NCBI GenBank assembly: GCA_002494125.1
Contig: DLBD01000011.1
Span: 1-20,883 of the forward strand
Reading direction: 5' to 3'
Length of the DNA stretch: 20,883 nt
Origin: Ruminococcaceae bacterium UBA7030
GTDB lineage: Bacteria > Bacillota > Clostridia > Oscillospirales > Acutalibacteraceae
Part shown: in pieces, positions 7,747-14,972 of the stretch
Layout of the letters: each line of letters begins with the position of its first letter
Position numbering within the stretch: position 1 is the stretch's first letter
Program-made: the position numbers and the translations under genes
The notes under the pieces: model-generated
The model's input: the letters and a program-made list of their open reading frames with translations, nothing else
The model's database searches: none
What the model was told of the DNA's origin: nothing

Positions 7747-7783
7747 AATTATATCCTAATAAATAATTGCAAAAGGTGTAAAT

Positions 7784-9058
7784 ATGAGTAATAACAGTAT
7801 TTTCAATGCTACGGTATGCATTATAGGAATTCTTATTCTTTTGATTCATACTGTAAATATCGTTATGAAAAAGAACAAGCGCAGCGACGAAGTTATCCTT
7901 CTCGACTTCTTTGTGTTTACAATTATACATTTTGCGACTTATCTGACATTTACGCTTATTAAGACCAGATACACAAGTGACGCGTTAGTAATTGCTTTTT
8001 ATACAGCATTTTATATAATGAATAACATTGAAGTGCTTCTCTTGTTCCGTTATGCCAAAAGCTATATCAGCATTGACGCGAAAAAGAAAAAAGCTTTGTC
8101 AATTTTTAATGGCTGTACCTTTGCGCTGTTCGTATTAATGGATATTCTCAATATATTTACAGGCATTTTCTTCACGGCAAAAAACGGCGCGTACATCCGC
8201 AGCGACACAATGATTTTATCACAGGGATACCAGTTCATTATGTTTGCAACCGTATTTGTTTTAGCTTTAACCAATGACAAATTGATTCGCAAGGAAAAAG
8301 TAGTTTTTGTCTTTTATTGCGTTTTACCGTTTGTTGCAATTATATTACAGAACATTTTCAAGGGCTATGCCATTGCCTATGCTTCAATTATCATTGCAAT
8401 AGAAGTTTTGATTATGTTTTTGAGTGTTCAAAAGAATATTGTAATCGCAGAAGAAAGGGAAAAGAATAAGGAAGCACAAATTAAACTAATGCTCTCGCAA
8501 ATACAGCCGCACTTTATTTATAATTCACTTTCTTCAATTTCTACACTTATTACAATTGACGCTGAAAAGGCTCAAAAGGCTTTAGATGATTTTACAGAAT
8601 ATTTAAGGTGTAATCTTTCTTCATTATCAGAAACGAACCTGATTGCGTTTGAAGATGAATTAAGACATATTCAGTCCTATGTCGCACTCGAAAAAATGCG
8701 TTTCGGAGAGCGCGTAAATATTGATTATGACATACAGACAACTGATTTTTATGTTCCACCTCTCAGCATTCAGCCGATAGTTGAAAATTCAATCAAACAC
8801 GGTATTCTTAAAAGAATTGAAGGCGGAAGCATCACCTTGAAGGCGTATAAAAATGACGACTCATATATAGTCGAGGTTATTGATAACGGTGTGGGCTTCA
8901 GCGCTCATGACATAGATTTGACTGAGAATACTCATATAGGAATCAGTAATATTAAATACCGTGTTGAAAACAGCTGCGGCGGAAGTGTTTTTATTAAAAG
9001 CGAATCCCAAAAGGGCACCTGTGTAACAATTGTATTTCCAAATGAGGTAAGAGTATGA
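7784..9058 (+). CDS. Membrane sensor histidine kinase, LytS/YehU type (His_kinase family)
   Basis: Integral membrane sensor of 424 residues. Seven hydrophobic helices (about 9-28, 37-59, 67-88, 104-130, 148-162, 172-193, 196-214) form the input part, with no large extracellular domain, so a small or membrane-embedded ligand is likely. A short coiled coil leads to the His_kinase (PF06580-type) segment: the phosphoacceptor H243 in LSQIQPHFIYNSL. The HATPase-type end carries an N-box PIVENSIKHGI (about 328-338), a DNGVGF G-box (about 367-372) and GISNIKYRVE. Its stop overlaps the regulator start as ATGA, so the pair is translationally coupled. Kinases of this type usually pair with LytTR regulators; here the partner has a SARP-like output instead. 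The signal is unknown. Confidence 0.93.
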   Translation: MSNNSIFNATVCIIGILILLIHTVNIVMKKNKRSDEVILLDFFVFTIIHFATYLTFTLIKTRYTSDALVIAFYTAFYIMNNIEVLLLFRYAKSYISIDAKKKKALSIFNGCTFALFVLMDILNIFTGIFFTAKNGAYIRSDTMILSQGYQFIMFATVFVLALTNDKLIRKEKVVFVFYCVLPFVAIILQNIFKGYAIAYASIIIAIEVLIMFLSVQKNIVIAEEREKNKEAQIKLMLSQIQPHFIYNSLSSISTLITIDAEKAQKALDDFTEYLRCNLSSLSETNLIAFEDELRHIQSYVALEKMRFGERVNIDYDIQTTDFYVPPLSIQPIVENSIKHGILKRIEGGSITLKAYKNDDSYIVEVIDNGVGFSAHDIDLTENTHIGISNIKYRVENSCGGSVFIKSESQKGTCVTIVFPNEVRV

Positions 9059-9816
9059 AAACGCTATTGGTTGACGATGAGGAGTTGCAGTTAATTCGTC
9101 TTAAAAATGAAGTTGAAAAGGTTCTCCCTGAGGGGAGCGAATTCTTTTGCTTCATCAATCCTTTGCAGGCGTTGGAAAAAGCCGGCGAAACAAAGATAGA
9201 TATTGCCTTTCTGGATATTGAAATGCCGGTTATAAACGGAATTCAGCTGGCAAAAAAGATAAAAGCAATCAACCCTAAAATTAATATTATTTTCGTTACC
9301 GCATATGAGAATTATGCCATTAACGCCTATAATCTTCACGCCTCAGGATATATTATAAAACCGGTTAACGAAAGCAAAATCAGACAAGAAATTGACAATC
9401 TTCGATATCCGATTGAGATCTTACCGACAAAAAGCCTTCAGGTTAAATGCTTTGGCAATTTTGAAGTGTTATCAAACGGCATTCCCGTAAAATTTCAATA
9501 CAGCAAATCCAAAGAGCTTTTCGCTTATCTAATTGACAGAGAGGGCGCAGCCATCAATGTTAATGAGCTAAATGCCGTTTTGTGGGAGGAAGATCACAAA
9601 TCGTATTTGCGAAATCTTATCGCCGATATACAAACAACGCTTAATTCCTGCGGCGCCAACGGCGTGTTTATTAAACGAAGAAGCGAGTGCTTTGTTGATG
9701 TTGACAAGATTGATTGCGATGCATATGAATACAAAAAGGGCAATCCGGATGCAATAAGGTTGTACCGCGGCGAATATATGATGCAGTATTCCTGGCCTAT
9801 TTTTGACGCTAAATAA
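9055..9816 (+). CDS. Response regulator with SARP-like winged-helix output
   Basis: Residues 1 to about 115 are a receiver domain: acidic pair D7/D8, phosphoacceptor D54 in FLDIEMP, and the conserved lysine in the YIIKPVNE segment. From about residue 123 comes an OmpR-fold winged helix of the SARP/AfsR kind (LQVKCFGNFEVL, then the VLWEED and YLRNLIADIQTTL helices). The protein ends at 253 with DAIRLYRGEYMMQYSWP, which looks like the first helix of a bacterial transcriptional activator domain, so the usual long activator domain is missing or reduced to a stub; I recall short Firmicutes regulators ending this way. It is coupled to the kinase by a 4-base overlap and followed at once by a strong terminator. 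The direct repeats at 9857-9876 are its best candidate target. Confidence 0.88.
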   Translation: MKTLLVDDEELQLIRLKNEVEKVLPEGSEFFCFINPLQALEKAGETKIDIAFLDIEMPVINGIQLAKKIKAINPKINIIFVTAYENYAINAYNLHASGYIIKPVNESKIRQEIDNLRYPIEILPTKSLQVKCFGNFEVLSNGIPVKFQYSKSKELFAYLIDREGAAINVNELNAVLWEEDHKSYLRNLIADIQTTLNSCGANGVFIKRRSECFVDVDKIDCDAYEYKKGNPDAIRLYRGEYMMQYSWPIFDAK

Positions 9817-9851
9817 AAAGCAGAAAATCAAAGATTTTCTGCTTTTTATTT
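9811..9851. terminator. Strong bidirectionally symmetric terminator after the regulator gene
   Basis: A perfect 19-bp stem (arms 9811-9829 and 9833-9851) with an AAA loop, starting inside the last codons of the regulator gene. A-rich and T-rich ends on both sides would stop transcription in either direction. It separates the kinase-regulator operon from the secreted protein gene. Confidence 0.9.
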
Positions 9852-9856
9852 GTTTT

Positions 9857-9890
9857 TGTGGCACTTCTGTGGCACTGTATGTGATATAGT
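9857..9890 (+). promoter_or_regulatory. Direct repeats with SARP-type spacing plus candidate -10 box
   Basis: TGTGGCACT occurs exactly at 9857-9865 and again at 9868-9876, a period of 11 bp or one helical turn. Eight bases after the second copy is TATAGT (9885-9890), a candidate -10 box; the expected -35 position falls in the repeats and looks unlike a -35 (CACTTC). A third partial copy, TGTGATAT, starts at 9880. SARP regulators are known to bind direct repeats at 11-bp period that overlap the -35 region, with the last repeat close upstream of the -10 box. The link to the regulator encoded just upstream is inference. Confidence 0.5.
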
Positions 9891-9906
9891 ATATTTGATA
9901 TATTGT

Positions 9907-9928
9907 CTATAAAATTAATATTTTATAG
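9907..9928 (+). repeat. AT-rich inverted repeat in the leader of the secreted protein gene
   Basis: The arms CTATAAAAT (9907-9915) and ATTTTATAG (9920-9928) are perfect complements around TAAT. The repeat lies about 10-30 bases after the predicted start site of the SARP-type promoter, or could itself hold an alternative -10 box (TATAAA at 9908). The rest of the leader to 9998 holds a possible 9-codon reading frame at 9944-9973 (start preceded by AGGTG) and the real ribosome binding site GAGGTG at 9988-9993. Confidence 0.45.
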
Positions 9929-9998
9929 TATTAGGTGTTTGATATGGTATGGTCAGCAAACGCTCAAAACTAATCAAATAAATAATTGAGGTGATTTT

Positions 9999-12407
9999 AT
10001 GATAAGTAAAACTAAAAAACTAATGAGCATATTGCTTTCAATTGTTATGATGCTGTCCGTTATTTCAGCTCTCGGCTTCAACGCTTTTGCTTACGCTTAT
10101 GACGATGAAGCGGTAAGCGGACTTTTTGCGGCAAGATACAGTAAGTATCAGGTGTTCGATGTTCAGCGTTCACCTGTTTATCCGGGCGGAACTCAGGCAA
10201 ATCCGTCCGAATTCACCGTAAAAAGTTTCAGGACGCCTTACGGTATGCCTACAACAGAAACAGATGACGGCTGGTTTTATTTCAAAGGAGTCGGCAGCGC
10301 AGCCGAAAGCGGTGTCTCTTACGGGGCACTCTGGAGATGCGCAGATGAAGGTTTAGACCCATATATAGTTGAACTTTGGTATAACGATAACCACGGTACT
10401 AATGTAAAATGCTCCACCGGTGTTATAGGTGGTATCGGTACGGAAGGTTTCTTCTATGAAGGCGACAGCCACTGGGGATATTATTTCTCAAACAATAAGG
10501 CTTATGAATATAATTCATCACTAAGCATAACATATACACCTGTACAAAACGGTCGAGTAGTTGTCAGCCGTGATGTATTAAATAATTACGAGGCAGGCAG
10601 TATGCTAATTCCCGACGGTTATTACAATGTAACACTTGATCCCGGCGAAGGCAGCGGCACCGCTTATACATACGGAGCAAAGTCCGTTACTTTTGCAAAT
10701 CCGAACGCATTTACCGCTCCTGCAGGAAAAGTATTTGATTATTGGGAAAACAACACAAACAAATATTACGTCGGCGACAAAATGAATCTTTCAAATGACG
10801 CAACCTTCGTTGCGCATTGGGTAAACGGTGTAACTGTTACTTTTGATTCTAACGGCGGTACTCCTGTTGCTTCTCAGACCATCAAGCCAAATACAACCGT
10901 AAATGCCAAAGAGATAAGAACATTTAAAGATGGATTCAAGCTTAAAGCTTGGCAATTAAACGGCGTTGACTTTGATTTATCCACACCGGTAACCGAAAAT
11001 ATTACGCTTACTGCAGTATGGGAAAAAAGTAATGCAGTTTTTGAACTCGACGCAGAATACGGAGATATGCCTTCAGGCTGGACAATAGAATCATCTAACA
11101 GCGACCTTAAATGGACTGTTGGTGTTGGCGACTACAGCGAAAGTACAGGAACCCATAGCGGAAACTACAATTTCAAATGCACTCACTTAGACAGAGGTGA
11201 ATATGCATATTTAGTTTCACCTACATTGGATTTATCTTCGGAAGAGGCAACTCTTGAATTCTGGTTTATCAATCGTGACTGGGGCGGCGATATTGATATT
11301 TTTGATGTTTGCTACAGAGTTTCAAACGGTGAATGGGTATCAATATTCAGCACTGACGGTAACTCAAACGCTGTTTGGACTGAAGAATCAATAAATCTTC
11401 CCGAAGAGGCTCTTGTACCGGATGTACAAATCGGTTTTAAGATGACGGATTCCTACGGTTTCGGTGTCGGACTTGACGACGTTTCTCTTGTAAAAGCAGG
11501 CACGCCTGATCCTCAGCCAAGCAACCCTAATAACGGTGTCAATATTACAGTTGCCGATACAATAAGTGAGAACTTCTATATTGACGATGCGTTCTACGGT
11601 GAGGATTCATATGTATCCGTTAATTATAATCACAATAGTAATATAAGCGAAACAACTGACTTTAAGACAGATGTTAAAGCAATGAATGAACTCACTGAGT
11701 ACAGCGACGCTTCAAGCCCGTACAACGGCTCGAGAATTATTTCAGTTCTTCAGGCTCCTGCACAGTCAACCGAGAAAATAACAATCAATGTTTACGCAAA
11801 CGAGGCAGACGCACAGTTAGGTGAAAACGTAATAGATACTATTGAATACAGCGTATATGATTATTGTCGCGCTATCATTAACGGTAATTATGAAGAAAAC
11901 CTGAAAGACCTTGCAAAGTCAACTCTTGACTATGCTGCGGCAGCTCAGACATACTTCAGCTACAACACTGATAATATGGCGACCAAAGATGTGTCAGGCG
12001 ATTTTTACGGCGAGGTTTACGCTGCAGATTTATCAACAGTTGCAGGCATAACATCTGCGCCAAGCTGCATAAAGAGCGCTTCGGTTGTCGTTAAATCAGA
12101 CCTTGAAATCAATCTTCTTTCAAAAACACCGATTGATGTTTCAGGAGCAACAATTGACACAACAAACGGTGGCAACAGATTTAACGCAACGAGCTATCAA
12201 AACGGCGATTATTATGTTGTTCATATTCAGGGAATCGAGCCTTCAAATATGGATAACACGATAACAGTACACACAAGCGAAGGCGATATTATTATGACTG
12301 CTAACGCTGTTATTAAAATTATGTCACAAAGCAGTAATACAAACCTTGCAACACTTGCAAAGGCGATGTATCTTTACGGCGTTGCTGCAAACAACTATTT
12401 CGCATAA
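9999..12407 (+). CDS. Large secreted multidomain surface protein with InlB-type repeats
   Basis: An 802-residue exported protein. Residues 1-31 are a signal peptide (lysines, long hydrophobic core, cleavage after AFA). Residues 32 to about 205 are a region I do not recognise, rich in aromatic residues and glycine. Two InlB B-repeat/Listeria-Bacteroides-type modules follow (about 208-273 and 277-342), each ending in the typical HW or VWEK. Residues 346-500 form a MAM-like or CBM-like jellyroll (FELDAEYGDMPSGW to VGLDDVSLVKAG). A proline-rich linker (about 503-512) leads to a C-terminal domain (515-802) that I recall from many clostridial surface proteins but cannot name; it ends in KAMYLYGVAANNYFA. 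No LPXTG, SLH, dockerin or catalytic motif is visible, so it is probably a binding or adhesion protein. GAGGTG sits 5 bases before the ATG. Confidence 0.85.
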   Translation: MISKTKKLMSILLSIVMMLSVISALGFNAFAYAYDDEAVSGLFAARYSKYQVFDVQRSPVYPGGTQANPSEFTVKSFRTPYGMPTTETDDGWFYFKGVGSAAESGVSYGALWRCADEGLDPYIVELWYNDNHGTNVKCSTGVIGGIGTEGFFYEGDSHWGYYFSNNKAYEYNSSLSITYTPVQNGRVVVSRDVLNNYEAGSMLIPDGYYNVTLDPGEGSGTAYTYGAKSVTFANPNAFTAPAGKVFDYWENNTNKYYVGDKMNLSNDATFVAHWVNGVTVTFDSNGGTPVASQTIKPNTTVNAKEIRTFKDGFKLKAWQLNGVDFDLSTPVTENITLTAVWEKSNAVFELDAEYGDMPSGWTIESSNSDLKWTVGVGDYSESTGTHSGNYNFKCTHLDRGEYAYLVSPTLDLSSEEATLEFWFINRDWGGDIDIFDVCYRVSNGEWVSIFSTDGNSNAVWTEESINLPEEALVPDVQIGFKMTDSYGFGVGLDDVSLVKAGTPDPQPSNPNNGVNITVADTISENFYIDDAFYGEDSYVSVNYNHNSNISETTDFKTDVKAMNELTEYSDASSPYNGSRIISVLQAPAQSTEKITINVYANEADAQLGENVIDTIEYSVYDYCRAIINGNYEENLKDLAKSTLDYAAAAQTYFSYNTDNMATKDVSGDFYGEVYAADLSTVAGITSAPSCIKSASVVVKSDLEINLLSKTPIDVSGATIDTTNGGNRFNATSYQNGDYYVVHIQGIEPSNMDNTITVHTSEGDIIMTANAVIKIMSQSSNTNLATLAKAMYLYGVAANNYFA

Positions 12408-12420
12408 GGAGGGATAATAG

Positions 12421-12552
12421 ATGACCGATTTTTATAATGAACCTGAATTCAAGGTAGTTATTACAAGAAGCTCAGATGTTATCTCAACTTCAGAGGAATC
12501 AACCTACCAAAGCGGACAGTTTGAAACAGAAGATTTTCCACTTGGATTTTAA
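12421..12552 (+). CDS. Small acidic peptide, 43 residues, unknown function
   Basis: ATG at 12421 has an outstanding ribosome binding site, AAGGAGGG with 7-base spacing, placed only 13 bases after the stop of the secreted protein gene; a strong terminator begins 8 bases after its own stop TAA. The product begins MTDFYNEPEFKVVITRSSDV, continues ISTSEESTYQSGQ and ends FPLGF. It has 9 acidic and 2 basic residues, no cysteine, no signal peptide and no membrane segment. The pattern of a YxxPxF-type N-terminal segment, a beta-strand-like stretch and DVISTS followed by an acidic Ser/Thr-rich tail resembles small unannotated proteins I recall from gut Clostridia; that resemblance is from memory. It could be a peptide precursor, a signalling peptide or a partner of the surface protein. 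Its reality rests on the ribosome binding site and operon structure. Confidence 0.8.
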   Translation: MTDFYNEPEFKVVITRSSDVISTSEESTYQSGQFETEDFPLGF

Positions 12553-12559
12553 CAAAGTT

Positions 12560-12594
12560 AACAGAGGGCGGGTATTTCCCCCCTCTGTTTTTTT
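12560..12594 (+). terminator. Rho-independent terminator of the surface protein-peptide operon
   Basis: AACAGAGGG (12560-12568) pairs with CCCTCTGTT (12581-12589), with further G/C pairing inside, followed by seven T residues (12588-12594). Confidence 0.92.
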
Positions 12595-12741
12595 ATATTC
12601 GAACGATATTTTTCTAACTTCACATATCAAATCATTGCAAATTCTCTGCGTTTCAGATTAATTGAAATATTGTTTTTGCTAAAATTTTCAAATGATTTTT
12701 CAGAATTAAATACACACAATAATCTTGCAAGGTGAAAATTG

Positions 12742-12786
12742 TTTGCAGGGCGCATTACGCTTTATGCAATAATTACGCCCTGCAAA
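12742..12786 (+). repeat. Hairpin upstream of the spore protein gene
   Basis: Eleven-base perfect arms TTTGCAGGGCG (12742-12752) and CGCCCTGCAAA (12776-12786) enclose a 23-base AT-rich loop. It ends 13 bases before the ribosome binding site of the spore protein gene and may be a leader structure that stabilises its mRNA, or an operator. The rest of 12595-12811 is AT-rich, with no reading frame I would defend and no convincing sigma-G promoter. Confidence 0.5.
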
Positions 12787-12811
12787 TAAATGAAAAAAGA
12801 GGTGTATTACG

Positions 12812-12997
12812 ATGGCAAAGAACACAGTACCAGAGGCTAAGGAAGCTCTCAATCGTTTCAAGATGGAGGCAGCATCAGAGGTAGGCGTTAATCTTAAGCA
12901 GGGTTATAACGGTGACCTCACATCAAAGCAGGCCGGTTCAGTAGGCGGTCAGATGGTTAAGAAAATGATTAAGGCTTATGAAGAGTCTATGAGATAA
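12812..12997 (+). CDS. Alpha/beta-type small acid-soluble spore protein
   Basis: A 61-residue DNA-binding protein of the SASP alpha/beta family, which coats spore DNA in the forespore and protects it, and is digested by the GPR protease on germination. The match covers nearly the whole length: SEVGV (22-26) is the GPR cleavage region, and LTSKQAGSVGGQMVKKMI contains the conserved segment between the two helices. AGAGGTG precedes the ATG with 8-9 bases spacing. It is a single-gene unit between two terminators. Expression from a sigma-G promoter is expected from the family but I could not identify the boxes. It shows that the organism is or descends from a spore former. Confidence 0.95.
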   Translation: MAKNTVPEAKEALNRFKMEAASEVGVNLKQGYNGDLTSKQAGSVGGQMVKKMIKAYEESMR

Positions 12998-13008
12998 GCA
13001 TTTTCTCT

Positions 13009-13031
13009 TTTACCGCGCGAATGGCGGTAAA
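13009..13031 (+). repeat. Small hairpin after the spore protein gene
   Basis: TTTACCGC (13009-13016) and GCGGTAAA (13024-13031) form an 8-bp stem with a 7-base loop, between the stop codon and the main terminator. It has no T run, so it is perhaps a 3' stability element. Confidence 0.5.
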
Positions 13032-13040
13032 CACTATATT

Positions 13041-13067
13041 AAAAGCCGAGGCGCTGCCTCGGCTTTT
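13041..13067. terminator. Bidirectional terminator between convergent spore protein and beta-propeller genes
   Basis: Twelve-bp arms AAAAGCCGAGGC (13041-13052) and GCCTCGGCTTTT (13056-13067) with a 3-base loop. A T run follows on the plus strand and TTTTAATAT on the minus strand; the propeller stop codon lies 7 bases away. Confidence 0.92.
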
Positions 13068-13073
13068 TCCGAA

Positions 13074-14966
13074 TTAATATTTAATTGCCGTTACTTCCCC
13101 GTAATAATCAAACGAATAGATATAATCTCCAAAGAAGGTGCAGCGATTCATAAACGAAGAATCATCACCGCTTTGGGAATGGATTTTTACGTTGCTTATA
13201 GCGTTTGAAGCCACCTCAAAGCTGATTACTCCCGAGGAGTCAGTTTCATTACTGCTTGAGTAAAAATCAACCGCGTAGCGTGAATTCTCCCTATCAATAG
13301 CAATCGCCTTGTGGTCTGTCTGCGCCGAGGAGTATACGCCGTCAATCTCTGCGAAATCAAGCACCTTCGGATTAGCCGCATCACTCACATCAAAAAGCGC
13401 AAGCTTAAGGCCGTCGGTTGCTTCAAGGTCCGAAGCCTCCGAAGGTTTAGTTGAATATCCGATACCAAGCACAGTGTTTTCATCAATAGGAATAAGCTGA
13501 CTTGAAAAGCCTGTGATTTCAACCTCGCCGAGTATTTCGGGATTTTTTACGTCGCTAAGGTCTATTACAAAAAGCGGATCAATCTGCTTGTAAGTAATAA
13601 CGTATGCAGTATTCTTTACAAACCTTACAGACTTAATACTCTCGCCTTTTGCAAAGTCGCTGACACGACCGATTTCATCAAGCTCATCATTGAAAATATA
13701 AATCCTGTTTGTATCGTTATCGCCGTCTGAATAATCGAAACAGGTTACGGCAACGCGGAGATTTCCGTTAAATTCATCCATTGAAAACTGATTGTTTACA
13801 CTTCCCTCAAACAATGCGACATTGGCAAACCGGATTTCATCACTTTTAAGAGTAACTTTGACTATTTCCGTTTCCATATCCTCATAGTCAACATATGAGG
13901 TAAGATACATATTGTTTTCGTTGCAGTAAATGTCATCACTTGTGCCGTAAACCGCCTTGGTTGAAGCGGTTTTTTCTGATTTTTGAACATCAATACCGCT
14001 TACTACAACAAACATACTGTTTTCAGAGTCTTCAATATATTTAATATCTTCTATCGGCAATGGCTCTGCTTCACCCGACACGCCGCACTTCGGCGCATAG
14101 TCCTGAGGCGTTTTAGAGTTTTTATAAAGTGTGCTGTGCTGTGACACAATATAAAGCTGTGTGCCGATAAGACGCGAGGTGGTATAGTATCCGCTTTGAA
14201 CAAACTCATTTAACTTTTCAGGGTTTTCAATATCTGAAAGGTCGTAAATCTCGGTGAGGGTAAATGCTTCATAATCCTCAGTGCTGTATGAATTAGCATT
14301 GAGAACAAGTCTGTCGCCGCAAATATAAAAGTCTGAAATAATTGTATTTTGCGCAAGCTGTTCATAAGCATAATGCTCGTATCTTTTCGCTTTGTATTCT
14401 GATATTGAAGAAATCTCTTCTGCCTTATCACCTTCCGGTTTATATATCTTTATCTCATTTGTGCCTGCTGCACAGTAATAGATGTATCTGCCGTCATTTT
14501 TTATAATATCGCCCTCATCAACGCCGTCAACTTGTACATTTGTTTCAGAATGAGAGGAAGAAGCAGCACCTGTTACTTCGCCGTCAGCCGCCGAACCGAC
14601 AGCCTTTTCTTCCACTTCGTTATAAAACAAAAAGCCGTGATTTTTCTTCTGCGCTTTTGAAACTGTTTTATAAAGCTGATTATAACTTTGAAATGACGGA
14701 AGAGCATCATCTGACGCACTTGGATTATCAGTACGCTCAAAATAAATATTTGCAGCAACAACAGCTGAAGCCGCTGCTATAATAAGAACAACAAACACTG
14801 CCGCAACAGCAGATATAAAAGGCTTTGTTTTTGTAAGGCTCAGCCTTTTCGGCGTTTGGGGATAAATAATACCTTTAACTGCGTTTGCATTGAGCTTTTC
14901 GGGAGGCTGAATGTTTTCATTTTCTATTTTGTTTTTTATAAATTCTAAATCATTATTATTTTTCAT
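13074..14966 (-). CDS. Membrane-anchored beta-propeller protein, possible anti-sigma sensor
   Basis: A 630-residue single-pass membrane protein. Residues 1-48 are cytoplasmic and charged; 49-73 are a transmembrane helix (FISAVAAVFVVLIIAAASAV); the rest is outside the cell. The segment TNVQVDGVDEGDIIKNDGRYIYY (about 141-163) is the hallmark start of the Beta_propel family (PF09826), and about seven blade-like repeats follow, several with the DLSD-KNPE-LGEVEI or DVSD-ANPKVLDFAEI pattern. The gene starts 6 bases after the stop of an ECF-type sigma factor gene, with GGAG inside that gene's last codons, so the two are coupled. A short cytoplasmic tail next to a sigma gene is the layout of an anti-sigma factor, so I infer that the tail holds the sigma factor and the propeller senses something outside; no classical zinc anti-sigma motif (HxxxCxxC) is present. 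Confidence 0.85.
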   Translation of the reverse strand: MKNNNDLEFIKNKIENENIQPPEKLNANAVKGIIYPQTPKRLSLTKTKPFISAVAAVFVVLIIAAASAVVAANIYFERTDNPSASDDALPSFQSYNQLYKTVSKAQKKNHGFLFYNEVEEKAVGSAADGEVTGAASSSHSETNVQVDGVDEGDIIKNDGRYIYYCAAGTNEIKIYKPEGDKAEEISSISEYKAKRYEHYAYEQLAQNTIISDFYICGDRLVLNANSYSTEDYEAFTLTEIYDLSDIENPEKLNEFVQSGYYTTSRLIGTQLYIVSQHSTLYKNSKTPQDYAPKCGVSGEAEPLPIEDIKYIEDSENSMFVVVSGIDVQKSEKTASTKAVYGTSDDIYCNENNMYLTSYVDYEDMETEIVKVTLKSDEIRFANVALFEGSVNNQFSMDEFNGNLRVAVTCFDYSDGDNDTNRIYIFNDELDEIGRVSDFAKGESIKSVRFVKNTAYVITYKQIDPLFVIDLSDVKNPEILGEVEITGFSSQLIPIDENTVLGIGYSTKPSEASDLEATDGLKLALFDVSDAANPKVLDFAEIDGVYSSAQTDHKAIAIDRENSRYAVDFYSSSNETDSSGVISFEVASNAISNVKIHSQSGDDSSFMNRCTFFGDYIYSFDYYGEVTAIKY

Positions 14967-14972
14967 ATGGCA

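Noticed and set aside
12680..12811. Sigma-G promoter of the spore protein gene
   Set aside because: I looked for GnATR and CATnnTA boxes with 17-18 spacing; AATAAT-type words are present but no pair fits well, so none is called.
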